From positions 184,605,505 to 184,669,504 of the forward strand of contig JAKSZU010000003.1 in NCBI GenBank assembly GCA_026018925.1: 64,000 bases of DNA. Direction: 5' to 3'. Position 1 is the stretch's first letter. Each line of letters opens with the position of its first letter. Below, piece by piece: positions 22,440 through 34,617 of this stretch. Both the position numbers and the translations under genes were made by a program. The notes beneath the pieces are model-generated. The model did not search any database. It saw only the letters and a program-made list of their open reading frames with translations, and was not told the DNA's origin. The DNA is from Tupaia tana (taxonomy: Eukaryota; Chordata; Mammalia; Scandentia; Tupaiidae).

Positions 22440-23170
22440 TTCCCAACTGATGCAGGAAGTTGGAGTGTGTGGGCCCAATACTGAATGCAGGAAAAGCAGT
22501 GAACCTGATTCTTGTCTTGTTCTCATAAAGAATTAGAGACATGGACACAGAAAGGGGATGGAAAAACAGAGTTTATTAAGAGAGAAAAGGATGAACAGAG
22601 CTCCTAAGCTGGGAGTGGTCCTGATTGGGTTGCTGAAGAGGAACTAAGGTTGAGTGGTTTATCTTCATTAGGAGGGACTTCTTCTGGGCTTGGTCTCAGG
22701 AGGAGTTTGTGCATGCATTTCCCTTGTGGTGGGGGGTCACATGTTAGATGGGTCTGGTTATTTTTTCTAATTTTAAAGTGGATACAAGGTCATGAGACTC
22801 TCTTTGTCTGAAAACTTTGGGCCATAAAATCCAGTGGTTAATGGTCACAAAATTTTTTACATCATGTAAGCTTATGGTATGGATGTCCTTTGGCCTTAAT
22901 TGTGGCCCTTTGCTGTCAGCTATTCTTTGATAGCATTTTCTGTGTATTTTGGGTCTATCAGCTTATCTCATAGTTTCCATTGGACCCAGGTACTTTAGAT
23001 TCCAAAAATAGGCATTGTCCCTGACTTTAATTGTTCTTGTGTATGACCTGACTTTAATTGTTCTTGTATATGAGAGGAACATTACAATTCTTGGTTCTGT
23101 TTGGACTCTGCCCACAGGGGCAAGCAATAAATAGAAAGAAACTAAATTTCTGAAGAAGCTAGATCCAGCT
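22440..23170 (-). mobile_element. Possible solo LTR of an endogenous retrovirus
   Basis: On the minus strand there is a polyadenylation-signal context (ctctcttaataaactctg, plus 22569-22586) followed by a U5-like stretch (tgtgtccatgtctctaattc) and a downstream region ending about 22440, the R-U5 layout of class I-type LTRs. A 27-bp tandem duplication lies at 23020-23073. The LTR ends and target duplication are not resolved. No internal retroviral sequence is next to it. Confidence 0.4.
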
Positions 23171-23179
23171 GACTGGCTT

Positions 23180-25659
23180 TGCATGATCTTCTCATCTTTC
23201 TATCATGGCTTCCCTGGTGCTCTGCCTAACCAACTTCTACCTCATAATGGATATTGTAGAGGTTGAAATATGAATGCTGCCTTGCTGAACCAAAGATTTC
23301 AAGGAGGAGGAGGGTGCAGGGCAAAAATTTAGAGGATGCCCTAGATGTTCTTGTCTGGGAAGAACAGAAAGAATTTTAAGAACTGAGAAAAAAGAGAAAA
23401 TTGTGGCTAAAAACATAAAGCTGAATGCAAAAGTGTCCCATGCAGAAAACCTGAAGTCCAAATATAGGTTGGGATCAGATGTGGAAGGACCGAGATTTCT
23501 AACTGAAAAAGTCTGAAATATATTCTTGAAACCCTGAAAGGTGTGTAATATTTTTAGTATATTGAAGGAGGGCTGGAAATGCAATTTTAAGAATGCAACA
23601 GAGCACAGTGAGAATTAGACTGGAGGTGCTGAAGGAGCAGGATGAGAGGAGGAGTAGAAGGGGACTCACGTGAAAATCCATAAAAGGAGTGGATCAGGTA
23701 AAAGTAAATGAATTAAGTGCTTCTACCTAATGTTCATTTCATGATTTCAAACTGTAATTAATTTAATAAAACTAGTAAAACTTTATTCACTGAGTTGAAT
23801 GGAGAGGAGAGATAGGCAGGAAGCTATTCTTAAAAATAATGAAAGTGATGTAGAATAGCATGCAATAATTCCAGTGATATAGGTTAAATAGAAGAAATCC
23901 TTACCTGACTAGGTACTTTTTGGGGCACTGGTTTTAGTGACTAGATAAGACAAATTCTGTGAATAGTATGTTATTTGTACATAGCTACTTTTATAATGTG
24001 TTAGAGTACTTGAAAAATGTCTTATTTTCATGTGAAGCCTTAATTTTATTTAAGTAACTCACCTTCAGAAGAAATGCTAATGAATTCAAGGTAAGCCTTA
24101 GCCAAGTTCTATCTCACATCATAGCCTGGCATTCATTCATTGGAAAGCTTCATACTTTTACAATGTCAGACAGGATTCTGGTCTGAATTATCCCTAACTG
24201 CAATGGGTGCTGAAACTATTGTTTGAAGAGAATCCAGGAGCTCACACTACTTCACAAAGTGACTCCTGATTTAAATTATGGAGAGAGTTTCCTGCGTAAG
24301 GAGATCACCAAGACATATTTCTGGTTAAAGACAGTATTTTCTATGAAAGAAACAGGTTATTCTTAATATGATTAATCTTTTCCAGAAAGCATAAGATCAA
24401 GTATAGATAACACAGGCATATTGTGGGCATTTTCACAGAGGAATTTGAAAGAGAAGATTTACTTTTGCATAAGATCAACAGGATGATAGAAATTCTTGGC
24501 TGTGTTGTCTCAGTAGACACAAGTAACAGAAGGATGGCCTGAAGGAGTTTGGTAGAGTCCTGTGCTCGGAGTGATAATGTGTGAATGGACTTGAAATTTT
24601 TTGTTGTTGAAGTGGAGGTGTGGGTGGGAGGAATCCTCACTCCCAGTGAAGAAAAATAAGTAAACAGATATTATCATTTAAAGAAGAAAGCTGACAAGCT
24701 AAGGAACAATGTCAGTTCTTAGGAAAATGGCCACTGTAATTTGCTATTAATTGGAAAGAAGAAATTACAGACATTCAAAGCATCGGCTATTTGTCCTTAG
24801 AAATAAAAACTCTTGGGGGAAGTTTTAACATTCCTTCAGCATTTCCTGTGCCTTACCCAGAAGGTTACTTGTATATATGATTACCACATTACAGTACTTT
24901 GCAAAGGTGGTAAAAAAAAAAAAAAAAAAAAAGCAAAAAGTGAGCTTAGCAACCCTGTAAGTCAGGATAAAAATATATTTTAATTCTCTGCTACACCAGT
25001 TAGACTACTTGAGTGCCTTGAAGGTAAAGGGAAATTGCTTTGACAGGTTCAGAAATGTTGCATCATTTCAGGGAGTTGTATGCCCAAAGAAAGCTGGTTG
25101 CCTTAAACAACAGCAAACTGACTTATTTCTGGATGCTAAACTTCTTCGGAAAATAAATGCAAAAATATTCTCCCTCATTGAAATGAACTTAGGGAGGATT
25201 TTTGTTGCAATGTTTGAAGTGCTGATACTCTATTTCCCATTCCAAAAAGAAATGTGTTATAAATAAAATGTATAGAAATCTATAAAGAAAATTTTACTTA
25301 TAGTTACTTAAATAAATAAGGACTCTAGTTTTTCTCCTGTAATAAATCCAGAGATAAGCATTCCAGGGATGGTGTAGATACGCCTTCCATCTTTCTGCTC
25401 CGGATTCCCTTAGTTTGAGGATATCATTTTCAAGATCATAAAATGACTGATGAATCTCCAGTCATTGCATCTTTGCTTCTGGCAGGAAGAAGGGCAAAAA
25501 GGCAAAGGGAAAATTTAATCTCTTTTCTCCGAAATTTTTTATAGGACCCCTCTATCCATAGAAGGTATAATTGGTTCTCTTGAGCCAGAACTGGGTCAGG
25601 TAGGCATTCCTAGCTATGTGAAAGATCAAGATAATGAGTTATTTATTTATTAAAATTTC

Positions 25660-25696
<37 letters not shown>

Positions 25697-26050
25697 AATG
25701 AATTGCCACACACAAAATCAGATCAGAGTCTTGCTTGTAAGGGAGGGTAAGAGAGTGGATATTGGGTATCCCAAATGGCTCATTGTATTGTATCACTCCA
25801 GTTTCTCACTTGTAGTTTGCCCATTTCTTCTGCTTATCTCCACAGTCTGATAATTAGTCTGACTTCAAACAAAGGAGGGTAGGAGAAATCTTTATACTAA
25901 TCTGCGAAATAACAAGGAACACAAAGATTATGACAGAAAATTATAAGAAAAGGCAGGTTAAAAAATTTCTGATAAGATTTCTTTAGCAAAGATATTGTGT
26001 TGAAGTAGTTTTCCTGTAGATGTAAGGCTTCAAGAAGTTAAGACACTGGC
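23180..26050. other. SINE-poor stretch without named features
   Basis: Short frames at 23237-23584, 24341-24640 and 25009-25266 have no recognisable domain, start context or splice support. An A run lies at 24911-24931 and a T run at 25662-25691. No retroelement body is recognisable next to either homopolymer. Confidence 0.5.
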
Positions 26051-26053
26051 AGA

Positions 26054-26287
26054 GGCCCAGCCATGCTGATGCAGATTGAAGGGCACACCGTGCAATGCTA
26101 GAGCCACAGGGAAGGCCCAAGTTTGGATCCTGGTCAACCTGAGCATGTCGGGTTCACCTGTGATCCCAGAAGGGTCATCCTATGATGAGACCCTGGCAAG
26201 GGCACCTCTATCTCGCTCTCTCTCATCTCTCATGAAAGGGATAAAGATAGCTAAAATGAAATTATACACACACACACACACACACAA
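26054..26287 (+). mobile_element. tSINE-D copy
   Basis: A tRNA-like head (ggcccagccatgctgatgca; cacagggaaggcccaagttt; ggatcctggtcaacctgagc) ending in a CT-rich tract and a CA repeat (26269-26286). The head matches the reversed segment at 55901-56057. It is the only SINE recognised between 19181 and 29152. Confidence 0.65.
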
Positions 26288-26290
26288 ATT

Positions 26291-28250
26291 TGAATGAAAT
26301 ATGAAAAATTATTCAGTTCACTGATAGCAAAAATGTTGACTTACTCAATATTTTAATCCAAAGTGAGAGAGCTAATCTAAAAACAAGGGTCGCCCAGAGG
26401 TTAAAGAGTGAAGAGTTGAAGAGCCATAGAAATGAAGGAAAATGCTCAAGAGGAGTTTTTTTTTTTTTTGAATGCTGTCTATGGAAAAATAATAAGAAAA
26501 TTCATTAAATATTAAAATATTAATACATACAAAAATAGACCTCATAAATCAAAAGTGAAAATGTTTTTATCTTTTTAAGGGATTTGTGAAATTGGCTTCC
26601 CTTGAACTGACATATACAGGATGTGAGTGCTACCTTTACTTGTAACACACAGCAAGAAATCATAAGCTCCTGTGGAAAGTGTACCAGTCCTTGCTTCGGA
26701 CTCTTAGTGGGAAATTCGTGTGAGAGAGTAGATTTTGAACATATATTTTAAAACTTTTAAAATTAGTATTATTTATTATTATTTATGCATTCAATCATTA
26801 TACATCATTTAGTTTGTAAAGAGATTTTACCCAACATGATATATACCACACAGCACATGAGTTGAGACTACTATACACATCACCACAGGCAACAAACCAT
26901 ATCTGTGTTATTAAACTAGTATTTTTCTATATCAGTCTTTACATTTCTGAAATCTACAAAGCTCATTGCTCTCATATTTTTTTAAGTCTTGATTTGAAAG
27001 TTCTGTAAGTATGCAACTACTCTTCAGTTTGGATTTGAATCTCAAAGCTCTAATTAAGGTTTCCTGAATGTTTTTTCACCACTGAGAAATTTTCCTTCAG
27101 ATTATTTAGAGATAAACTAAGAACAAAGGTGAAGGTCAGTGACTTGGGAAACATGTTCGAGTATTTTGTTCTCTCTACATCTCTAGATACATACATACTA
27201 ATAAAAAAGAGAAGGAGAGGGGAAAGATTTATTTCTCAAGGAATTTGCCTGTTTAAATGTGGTAATTGGTGAAAACTGATAAATATTTCTCCCACTTACT
27301 CTCATCAGTGACCTTTAAATTAAAAGTTTCACTGGGCTTCTGAGTATATGAGTTCATAGGATTCCTCTAAGAATCCAAAGTTGAAAATGATCCATAAAAA
27401 ACCCACACTAAAGATAGTTATGTTGGAAAATATGACACAGGAGACTAGACTATAGGACTCAGCTGATACACTCTACATGGTTACGAGGGTTTCATTTCTC
27501 TGTCTCTCTAGCTGGCCTTACTAAAACCTTTTCCATCATCATATTAGATAGTAACAGAGAAAAGCATTGTATATACACATATATACACTATATATGTATA
27601 TTATACTAATCAACAAAATAATGCATTGCAATACAAATTTTATAAGCAATCATCTACACCCATAAAGATCTCTCCCAAGCACTTCCGATCTGAGCTGACA
27701 CATAAAGTCATTTCAAAATGGTGATGGTAAAAATAAAGTGGTAGAGACTTCTGATAAGTGAGAATAATTCTCTTCTTCTTTCCCCTACATTCCTTATCTC
27801 CTAAACTTGCACTCCCATTTTAAGTTAGTTTTCTTTTTTTGGTCTGACTTCACTTTTCAAATAGATTTTGAGAATGACTATTTATTGATGACTATCATTG
27901 TCTTCTGTGGTTTAGTTTAGTGAGGAGAGGGAGAAGGAAAACAATAGAAATTCTGTGTGTTTCTTCTGAGGATCTTAAACATTACACACAATTTTTATTA
28001 TACTCAAAGACTTTAGAACCAATCTCACCTACTCCTTTGCATATCCCCTTCTGTTTTCTAGAATGGTGCAGGGAGAGAGCCCAGCCCAATTAGTCAAGAT
28101 AATAATGAGATGACAGATTGGGAGCAGAGGGTGGATCAGTCAGGGAGGATGTTAGAGGGATAAAGAGTTATGACCTAACTTGCATTATATCTTGAACACA
28201 TTTCTTAGACACAGACCACATTTGATTTTTATCAAAGATGACTTTCCTAT
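26291..28250. other. SINE-poor AT-rich stretch
   Basis: No gene or named repeat. A TA/CA-rich, partly palindromic patch lies at 27568-27605. The T run at 26455-26469 is isolated. Confidence 0.5.
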
Positions 28251-28253
28251 CAT

Positions 28254-28370
28254 AAAAGAAAAGAAAGGAAAGGAAAGAGAAGGAAAGGAAAAGAAAGAGG
28301 GAATGGACAAAGGAAAGAAGGAAAAAAGTGAAGACAGCAAGGGAAAAAGGAAGGAAAAAGAAAAATACTA
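28254..28370. repeat. Long purine tract (GGAAA-like repeats)
   Basis: An almost pure A/G tract on the plus strand built of gaaaggaaagg-type units. It creates Lys/Glu-rich and Phe/Ser/Leu-rich open frames on the two strands that are not genes. Confidence 0.9.
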
Positions 28371-28379
28371 GGAAGTTTA

Positions 28380-29137
28380 TCAACCAGCCTCTGTCTACCC
28401 AAACTACATTTGTTTTTGAACACACTGTATTGCCACCAAACATAAGCTAGCACTAAGTTGGAAATCCCAAGAAGATTTGCTAATGATTATATTGTCCCGC
28501 TGCTTGGAAACGATAATTGGTGTCCAGGACTCTAAAACGGTATAATCTGCTTTCTCTTAAACACATTTTCTTTTCAGACCCTTGACTGACTCCCATCACC
28601 AGAGGGGGAGAAATTAGAGTGTTATCTACTCATTTGAACTTAAAAAACAAGGCAGGCAGTGCCTTTTCCTTTATTTTTCTTTTTATTTTTTATAAAGTAG
28701 ACAAGCACTCCTAAAAGTAACAGAAATGGGGTCTTCAAAAAGCTCCAACACTACAATCTCTGGGAAATTACAGATGATTGGCCTCTCAGAAACCAGTGTG
28801 ACTAAAATTGTACATGCAAGCCCACTCACAGGATAACATAATATCTTTTTACTCTTCTGTTAAGCATAATATAAAAGGACATATTTTGACAGTAATAAGG
28901 AATCATAGAATTATAATGGCAAATCTAAGTAATGAAATTAATTCTTAGCTATAATAGGCATAGAAATGATTACAATTTATGATTAGATTGAAAGTGTTAG
29001 GTATTGAGCTCACGTAGACAGGGATAATCACACCTAAAACAATTCTTCCCCAAAAGATTTTTAAAAATAATCCAGGAAACTCAGAGAGGTTATGCTGGCT
29101 AGATATTAATTAAAATACTCTCTGTGACAACAACAAC
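28380..29137. other. No recognisable gene or repeat
   Basis: End of the SINE-poor block. Nothing nameable seen. Confidence 0.5.
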
Positions 29138-29152
29138 AAAAACCTTTTTCCT

Positions 29153-29326
29153 GGGACCAGCAGGTGGCGTGGTGGTTAAGGCACTGGACACTTCCACATG
29201 ACTGATCACTGTTCAAGTCCTGGACCTGGTTCTTTGTTTGCTCACTTTTCCTCTCTCTCTCTATCTCTCTCTCTGATCAAATTAGAATAAGTGGATGAAT
29301 TAATAAAATTGAATAAATTATTATTA
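29153..29326 (+). mobile_element. A-short SINE
   Basis: Head gggaccagcaggtggcgtgg, tggttaaggcactggac, B box gttcaagtcctgg, CT-rich tract and AT-rich tail. Near-identical flanks aaaacctttttcct and aaaaactttttcct (ending at 29152 and 29341) form the TSD. Confidence 0.88.
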
Positions 29327-29341
29327 AAAAAACTTTTTCCT

Positions 29342-30129
29342 ATCTTTTAAAAAATAATTTGTTGTCTTCTCATTCTTTATGAAATAATTAATGGCCAATT
29401 AGCCAATCAATTTACTAGCTTATAGCTATAAAATTTTCACAACTAATTTGGTTGTGTTGCTTATTAGGACAGTAAGAGTTCAGGTTTAAGGAGCACATGT
29501 TGGTTTTTCTCCCTCTTGAAAACAAAATAAGAGCAAATTTATAAAGACAACGTCACCTAAATGCAGTTAAGACCGTAATAATGGTGAGAAAACAATGAAT
29601 TTTAGTAGATGAGAGAGTTTAGTAACTATTTCAAATATGGAAATGGAATGAAAACTAGTGGAATGATGAAATAGAGCATAGGACCTATAGCCTAGATTAC
29701 ACATGGAGGGGGGATTACACATGGGAGCTAATCTCTTCATCTAGTCCTCAGACGCCAGAGAGTCTTAGACTGAAAGATAAGTAAAAGAGACAGAGTAAGA
29801 AGTGGGATTGAAAAGAGAGGACTACACTGAAGGTTGGTATGAAGAAAATTCATCTCTCCCTTCCTCTAAACTTGCCACCTTGTAATTGTCCTTCTGCAGA
29901 ATAGGAACAGCCAGGAATGTATTTACTCACGGGGGTTGGGGGTAAACCATTCTTCTCTAGAGAAAATAAAGGAAATATATGGGGACTTATATCTCCTCTA
30001 GGGCTTCCCATTTCAGCATTGGAAGTGAAGGGAAGAGCCATTAAAGGCTGACTTTCTGCCTGCTTGTAATAGGAAGCTCTTAGCCTTTCTATTTACTCGC
30101 TGTTAAAATGAACAGATAACTGAAGAATG
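29342..30129. other. No recognisable gene or repeat
   Basis: AT-rich sequence. A small minus-strand frame at 29850-30041 has no recognisable features. Confidence 0.5.
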
Positions 30130-30131
30130 TA

Positions 30132-30211
30132 TTGGGTTGTTGGGAAAGTTATAATATATTTTTCTATGTTTTTCTACGCAAAAATGTATCATGGCTTTTC
30201 CGACAACCCAA
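30132..30211. mobile_element. Mariner-type MITE, 80 bp
   Basis: A palindromic 80-bp unit with terminal inverted repeats (left ttgggttgttgggaaag; right end cttttccgacaacccaa) flanked by TA on both sides (30130-30131, 30212-30213). Size, TA target and GGTTG-type ends are those of Tc1/mariner MITEs such as MADE1, but the interior differs from MADE1. Compared with the copies at 54828 and 60341 it has an extra roughly 10-bp tttttctatg/tttttctacg duplication in the centre. Confidence 0.85.
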
Positions 30212-30213
30212 TA

Positions 30214-30787
30214 TAATGCTTGCGGAAGGCCCACGGAATGAAAGAAAAGATTAAAATTATCCAACTAAAAAACTGAACTCAAACAAAATGGGTACGGCAG
30301 ATAAAAACAACAACAACAAATTTAAAAATTCGAAACAAAATATCTTTTAGTTAGCAATGTCAGGGATATTTAAGAACATAAGGCATATAGAAAAGAAAGA
30401 TTACTATATAAATATAAAAGTAACAAGAAACTTAAAATTATGATTACTTAGATTCAGTTCACAAAAAGAAATCAAGTGATACAAATGTTGACATCTTATA
30501 AAATCATATAAGGAAATATTTCCAAGCAGCACACAGAGGAGAAGTAGAATAATAAAAGACGCAGAGAATCAATTGAGGACATCAAATATCTTTTCATCAG
30601 AATTCCACAAAGAAAAATCATAGAAGCTGCAAAGAGAAAAGAATGAAAACAACATTTCCTAGAATAAAAGAGAAATACAAGTATTTGAATGAAAAGGCTC
30701 ATTAGCTATTAAGAAGATTAAAAGAAGAAAGACCGATATCTAAGCAATAATGAGAAAATTTTGTAAATACCCAAGGAAAGAAATGAT
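30214..30787. other. A-rich stretch, nothing named
   Basis: A-rich plus strand with many short AT runs. No repeat recognised. Confidence 0.45.
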
Positions 30788-30799
30788 CCAAAAAGCAGA

Positions 30800-30965
30800 T
30801 GTGTGTGTGCACCCAAGATCACAGGAGAAGAATGGAGAAGGGACTACGGCCATCCCCTCCACCCAAGGAGGTGATTCCTCACTTGCCCTCTCACTTTCTG
30901 TTTCTGTTTCTCCCCCCTTCCCCATGAGCGCATGCACCCTATGGTGAAAACCTCTTAAAAACAAA
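30800..30965 (+). mobile_element. tSINE-A, 5' truncated
   Basis: Starts inside the element at gtgtgtgtgcacccaagatc and ends gagcgcatgcaccctatgg and A-rich sequence. Approximate TSD caaaaagcaga and caaaaagctga. The tRNA-like promoter head is absent. Confidence 0.82.
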
Positions 30966-30969
30966 CAAA

Positions 30970-32790
30970 AAGCTGAAAGATATTATGGTATAAATGGCTT
31001 ATATTCTCACCCAAAAAAATAAAGAAGGTTATGAATTATTTTGGGAAATACCAACCAAAATGTACAAGGACATAATAATCCTAATATAAAGCAAATTAAA
31101 ATGTGGCATAATTCTGAGCAAATTATGGGCTATAATAAAGGAGATTTAATTTAATTTAATGCTAAAAATAATTTTATTTGAGTAACAATGGGGTTATACA
31201 TTGAGTCCTTAGAGAAGAAGGGTAATTATAGATCTTTACTTGACTTGGCAATGAACGATCCATACTCATGATAATGTAAATACTGCTTTTGGTATTTCAG
31301 TGCTTATACTTGTTTAGATAACCTTCAGTTAATTTTATTGAGATTGTGGCACAGAATGTAAATATTACTGTCTTAATACATACAAAGACTAATTTACTCA
31401 TACCCACTGAGTATAATAAGAATAGAAGCCAGCTTTAATTTGATCTCTTTCCTTGTAAGCCAGAACAGAGAAGGGAAAAGGAGCACTATCTAGGGAAAGG
31501 GGAGTATTAAGGTCTCAAGTTTCTTTTTTTTTCCCCCAATGAATCCTGAAAACTTTTTTTTTAAAGAATATCAGATATTGATCTTTTAGAAGGTCTGAAG
31601 TTTCTTATCACTCCAGGTAGAGTAATGTTTAAACTGAAGTCAAGGATAGATCAGGCTTTTTCAGTTGGTGTTAAATGATCAAAAAACCCAGTCCATTTCA
31701 GAACTCCAGAGGAACTCCATCAGTGATGTCAATCAGCTGTGATAAGAATAGAACAAGTATTCCCAACGCTTCCTGAAGCTGTCCTGAAGAGAGGGCTCTT
31801 CTTAGTTCAATGGAATAAGCAGCCTAAAGTAATTGAAGATGGCCAGGTGCTTACAGGCTAACCAGCTGTAAGTGGTGGCCAAAGAGGGATTAGGGTTACA
31901 ACTAGGTATCTCACAGACAAAAACTGATTGACTTTGCTGAAGCATGTCCTAGAAGCCATTCCCAAGCTAATATTTCAAGCACTGGCATCTGCATTCAGAG
32001 TGTACTATTAAATGTTGTTAAGTAACTAAATCTGTTTTCTAAGGCTTCTGGATTTTAGGGAACAGCTTGGTGATCAAAGAAAGACAAACTTGTAATAAAA
32101 TGTTATTATTATTATTTTTGGTAGGGCCCCAAATTTGGTAAATGAGAATTATCCCAAGGAATTCTGCCAATATATCTTGACAATACAAAAATATAGATGT
32201 AGGAAACAGAAGTTAGGGAGTACAAATGGAGCAGATAGTTGGGGTGGAAGGACTATAACAATCATAAAATAGATAGTTAAAAAGAAAAACTAGCAAACAT
32301 CAATGGAACAAAAAACCCCAGAGGTTTGAGTATATTATTTTGAATTACATAAATAATTAATAGACAAACTAAAAATACCGATATAACCATCAGACTTCAG
32401 AAGTAGTTGTGTTGGTGGAAGTGGTTTTTGTACATATGTACTAAAACATCTGTCACAGCAGTACTCAATAGGTACTGTCAAAATTAATGAATCAATTAAA
32501 TGTCATATAAGCATATTAGTTAGAAATGGGAAGACATTCGCCAGAAGAAATAAAACTAGTTTAGGAGTGGGACTGGGGATGGAAGTGGCAGACAGGGGCG
32601 TGTTGCTTTTCATTTTAAGCTCATTTGTGCTATTTTAGTTTTAGTCACAAGAATGCATTATTATAATAAAACTAGATATATATTTATGAAAAGGAAGATA
32701 TTAGAGAAGGAAAACAATTGGACTGGTTGATTAAGATTACTAAAAAGAAAACTCAATGTGCTATTTATTTGTTTGTTTCCTAAAGTCGAG
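30970..32790. other. Sparse region, nothing named
   Basis: AT-rich. Small plus-strand frames only. No named repeat recognised. It lies immediately upstream of ERV-related fragments. Confidence 0.45.
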
Positions 32791-32796
32791 AAAAAA

Positions 32797-32948
32797 TCAA
32801 CCTCATTATTTTCTTCTTCTCCTAATTATATCCAAGTCTACCCTAATTCATCCCTCTTGTTCTGCTCACAATATACCCAGAAATTCTTTGTTCTATTTCA
32901 CTAATTTGAAGTTGGATCTCCTGCCTGATGAAAGGCAAAAGGGCCCCA
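32797..32948 (+). mobile_element. Two-part ERV-related fragment
   Basis: 32797-32885 matches 33819-33907, and 32903-32948 matches 34659-34704 (both contain tttgaagttggatctcctgc), with about 17 bp of unrelated sequence at the junction. The corresponding segments in the main element are about 750 bp apart and straddle the 5' LTR end, so this is a rearranged or internally deleted second copy. Confidence 0.7.
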
Positions 32949-33414
32949 TATAATAGCAATGAAATGCCTATTGAATAAACCTTGCTTTTAATGCACTAAA
33001 CTACATACTTTACACTATACAGGGTGATCGACAGGCTAGTTCTGTTGTTATTATTGTTTTTGGTTAAGAAAGCTGATATTCTTTGTCAAATTTATTTCAG
33101 AGCAGTCTGAACATTAAGTTATCAGTGGTAAGATCACAGTAAAAGAAAAGATATTCTTGAAGGGCAAGATGAATACTTGTTCCCAGAAAATGGGTGATTC
33201 AACAAAAACAATTCCTTTCTTCTGCAAGTCCAGAACCTCAAAAGATTAAAAAAACAAAACAAAAAAAAGACTATTCTAGGAAATTAAAAAAAAATAACCT
33301 TTAATTTGTCAATAAACTTCTCATGTTCCCAGTTTGCCTCCAGAAAAGGACTGTTTCATCCTACTTGTATCTTTTGCTTTTTTAGTACATTGTGGATGTG
33401 CTAAAGATTTTTAA

Positions 33415-33915
33415 ATAATGGCCTAACTTTCATTTTGGGCAGATTCTATGGCATCTTTCCATCTATTTAATATTGTTCCCTGTTATGTTGCCACTTCAGG
33501 TTTTCAGCGAGTTAGACTTTATCATATATTGGGTCCTGGTCTCAGATCTCCTAGCTCTTCTCTAGCTTTTCCAAGTCATGCCTCTGTGAAAAGGCCATTT
33601 TTCAGTCACTTAAGTGCTGGCAAGCAACTATGAGTAGGGATTTACCACATGATGGCTCTTTCATTGAACTTAGCTTATGCACTTACCCAGAATTATTTGG
33701 GCCCTGCTCTCTGACCATGGCCACATCACTTCTTGCTTCCCAAACTAAGTGGCTCCAAGGACTATTTAGGCCATTACTATGCTCACAAAGCCTGGTCACC
33801 ACTTCTGTTGATGGAAAGTCAACCTCATTTTTTACTTTTTCTCCTAACTTATACCCAAGTCTACCCCAATTCATCCCTCTTTTGCTGCTCACAATATACT
33901 CAGAAATATCCAAAG
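33415..33915 (+). mobile_element. ERV-associated sequence upstream of or within the 5' LTR
   Basis: Contains the segment duplicated at 32.8 kb. Whether it is the U3 part of the LTR or an adjacent repeat is unresolved. Frames at 33448-33633 and 33630-34007 show no recognisable protein. Confidence 0.4.
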
Positions 33916-34617
33916 CTAACACCCCTGGATATCTTCTAGTGACAGGAGCTAGCCTTCAGCAAACCTTAAGGTTACCCTCTTCAGTGGGATCCAAAACAGT
34001 GCTGTAGCCCAATCAGCAAGTCCAAGGATGCTTTGACTTTCTTGGCAGTTAACTGGAGGGGCCAAATAAATCAACCAACCTAGAAGTTTAGGAACGTAAA
34101 TGACCTGTGGATAAACTTTGAGCAGAGACAGAATTTAGAAGGCAACTGACAGGGACCAGCAGTTAGTGTAATGGCTATGTCGCTGGACTCATGTAGTCGA
34201 CCGCTGTTTGAGTCTTGGACCTGGTGGCTTAAACTCATTCTGGGTGCGTGTGTGTGCGTACCCAAGATCCCGAGAATGAAGGAGAAGGGATTGCTTTGTG
34301 GCCATCCCCCCTGGGGGGTGATTTCTCACTTTCTATCTCTCTGTCTCTCTTTCTGGAGAGTGCACATGCCCTATAGCAAAAAACCTCTCCAAAAAAATAA
34401 ATAAATAAAAAAGAAGGCAACTGAGAAATAAACTGAGGTTACCTGGTCTGTCCCTTATAAAATTGTTGACAAACTGTTAGGGCCACACACTCCTTGTGTT
34501 TGCTTTCCTTTCTTGCCTGGTACTCTCAATCTCCTGTGATTGTGCTCTTCCAATAAAACATTCACACACAAACGTCATTGGTTTTAGACTGATATTTTTA
34601 GGAAGCCTTGTCTAATG
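33916..34617 (+). mobile_element. 5' LTR of an ERVL-like provirus, interrupted by a SINE
   Basis: Shares ordered blocks with the copy near 41.1-41.66 kb: taacacccctgg / taacaccctgg, gcagttaactggaggggcc / gcagttacctggaggagcc, and aataaaacatt (34553 / 41599). Immediately after it lies a primer-binding-site-like catttggcacctacatc (34618-34634), as expected for ERVL-class elements. The left boundary is uncertain. The LTR pair is very diverged, so the provirus is old and defective. Confidence 0.6.
34150..34411 (+). mobile_element. tSINE-A in the 5' LTR
   Basis: Head gggaccagcagttagtgtaa at 34152, end ccctatagcaaaaaacctctcc, with an AAATAAATA tail. Perfect 13-bp TSD agaaggcaactga at 34137-34149 and 34412-34424. 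Confidence 0.92.

Noticed and set aside
23237-23584. 115-codon minus-strand frame
   Set aside because: No domain, no start context, and low-complexity AT composition. A chance frame in AT-rich DNA.
33630-34007. 125-codon plus-strand frame near the ERV 5' LTR
   Set aside because: No recognisable domain, not in the expected position for gag, and partly duplicated at 32.8 kb in noncoding form.
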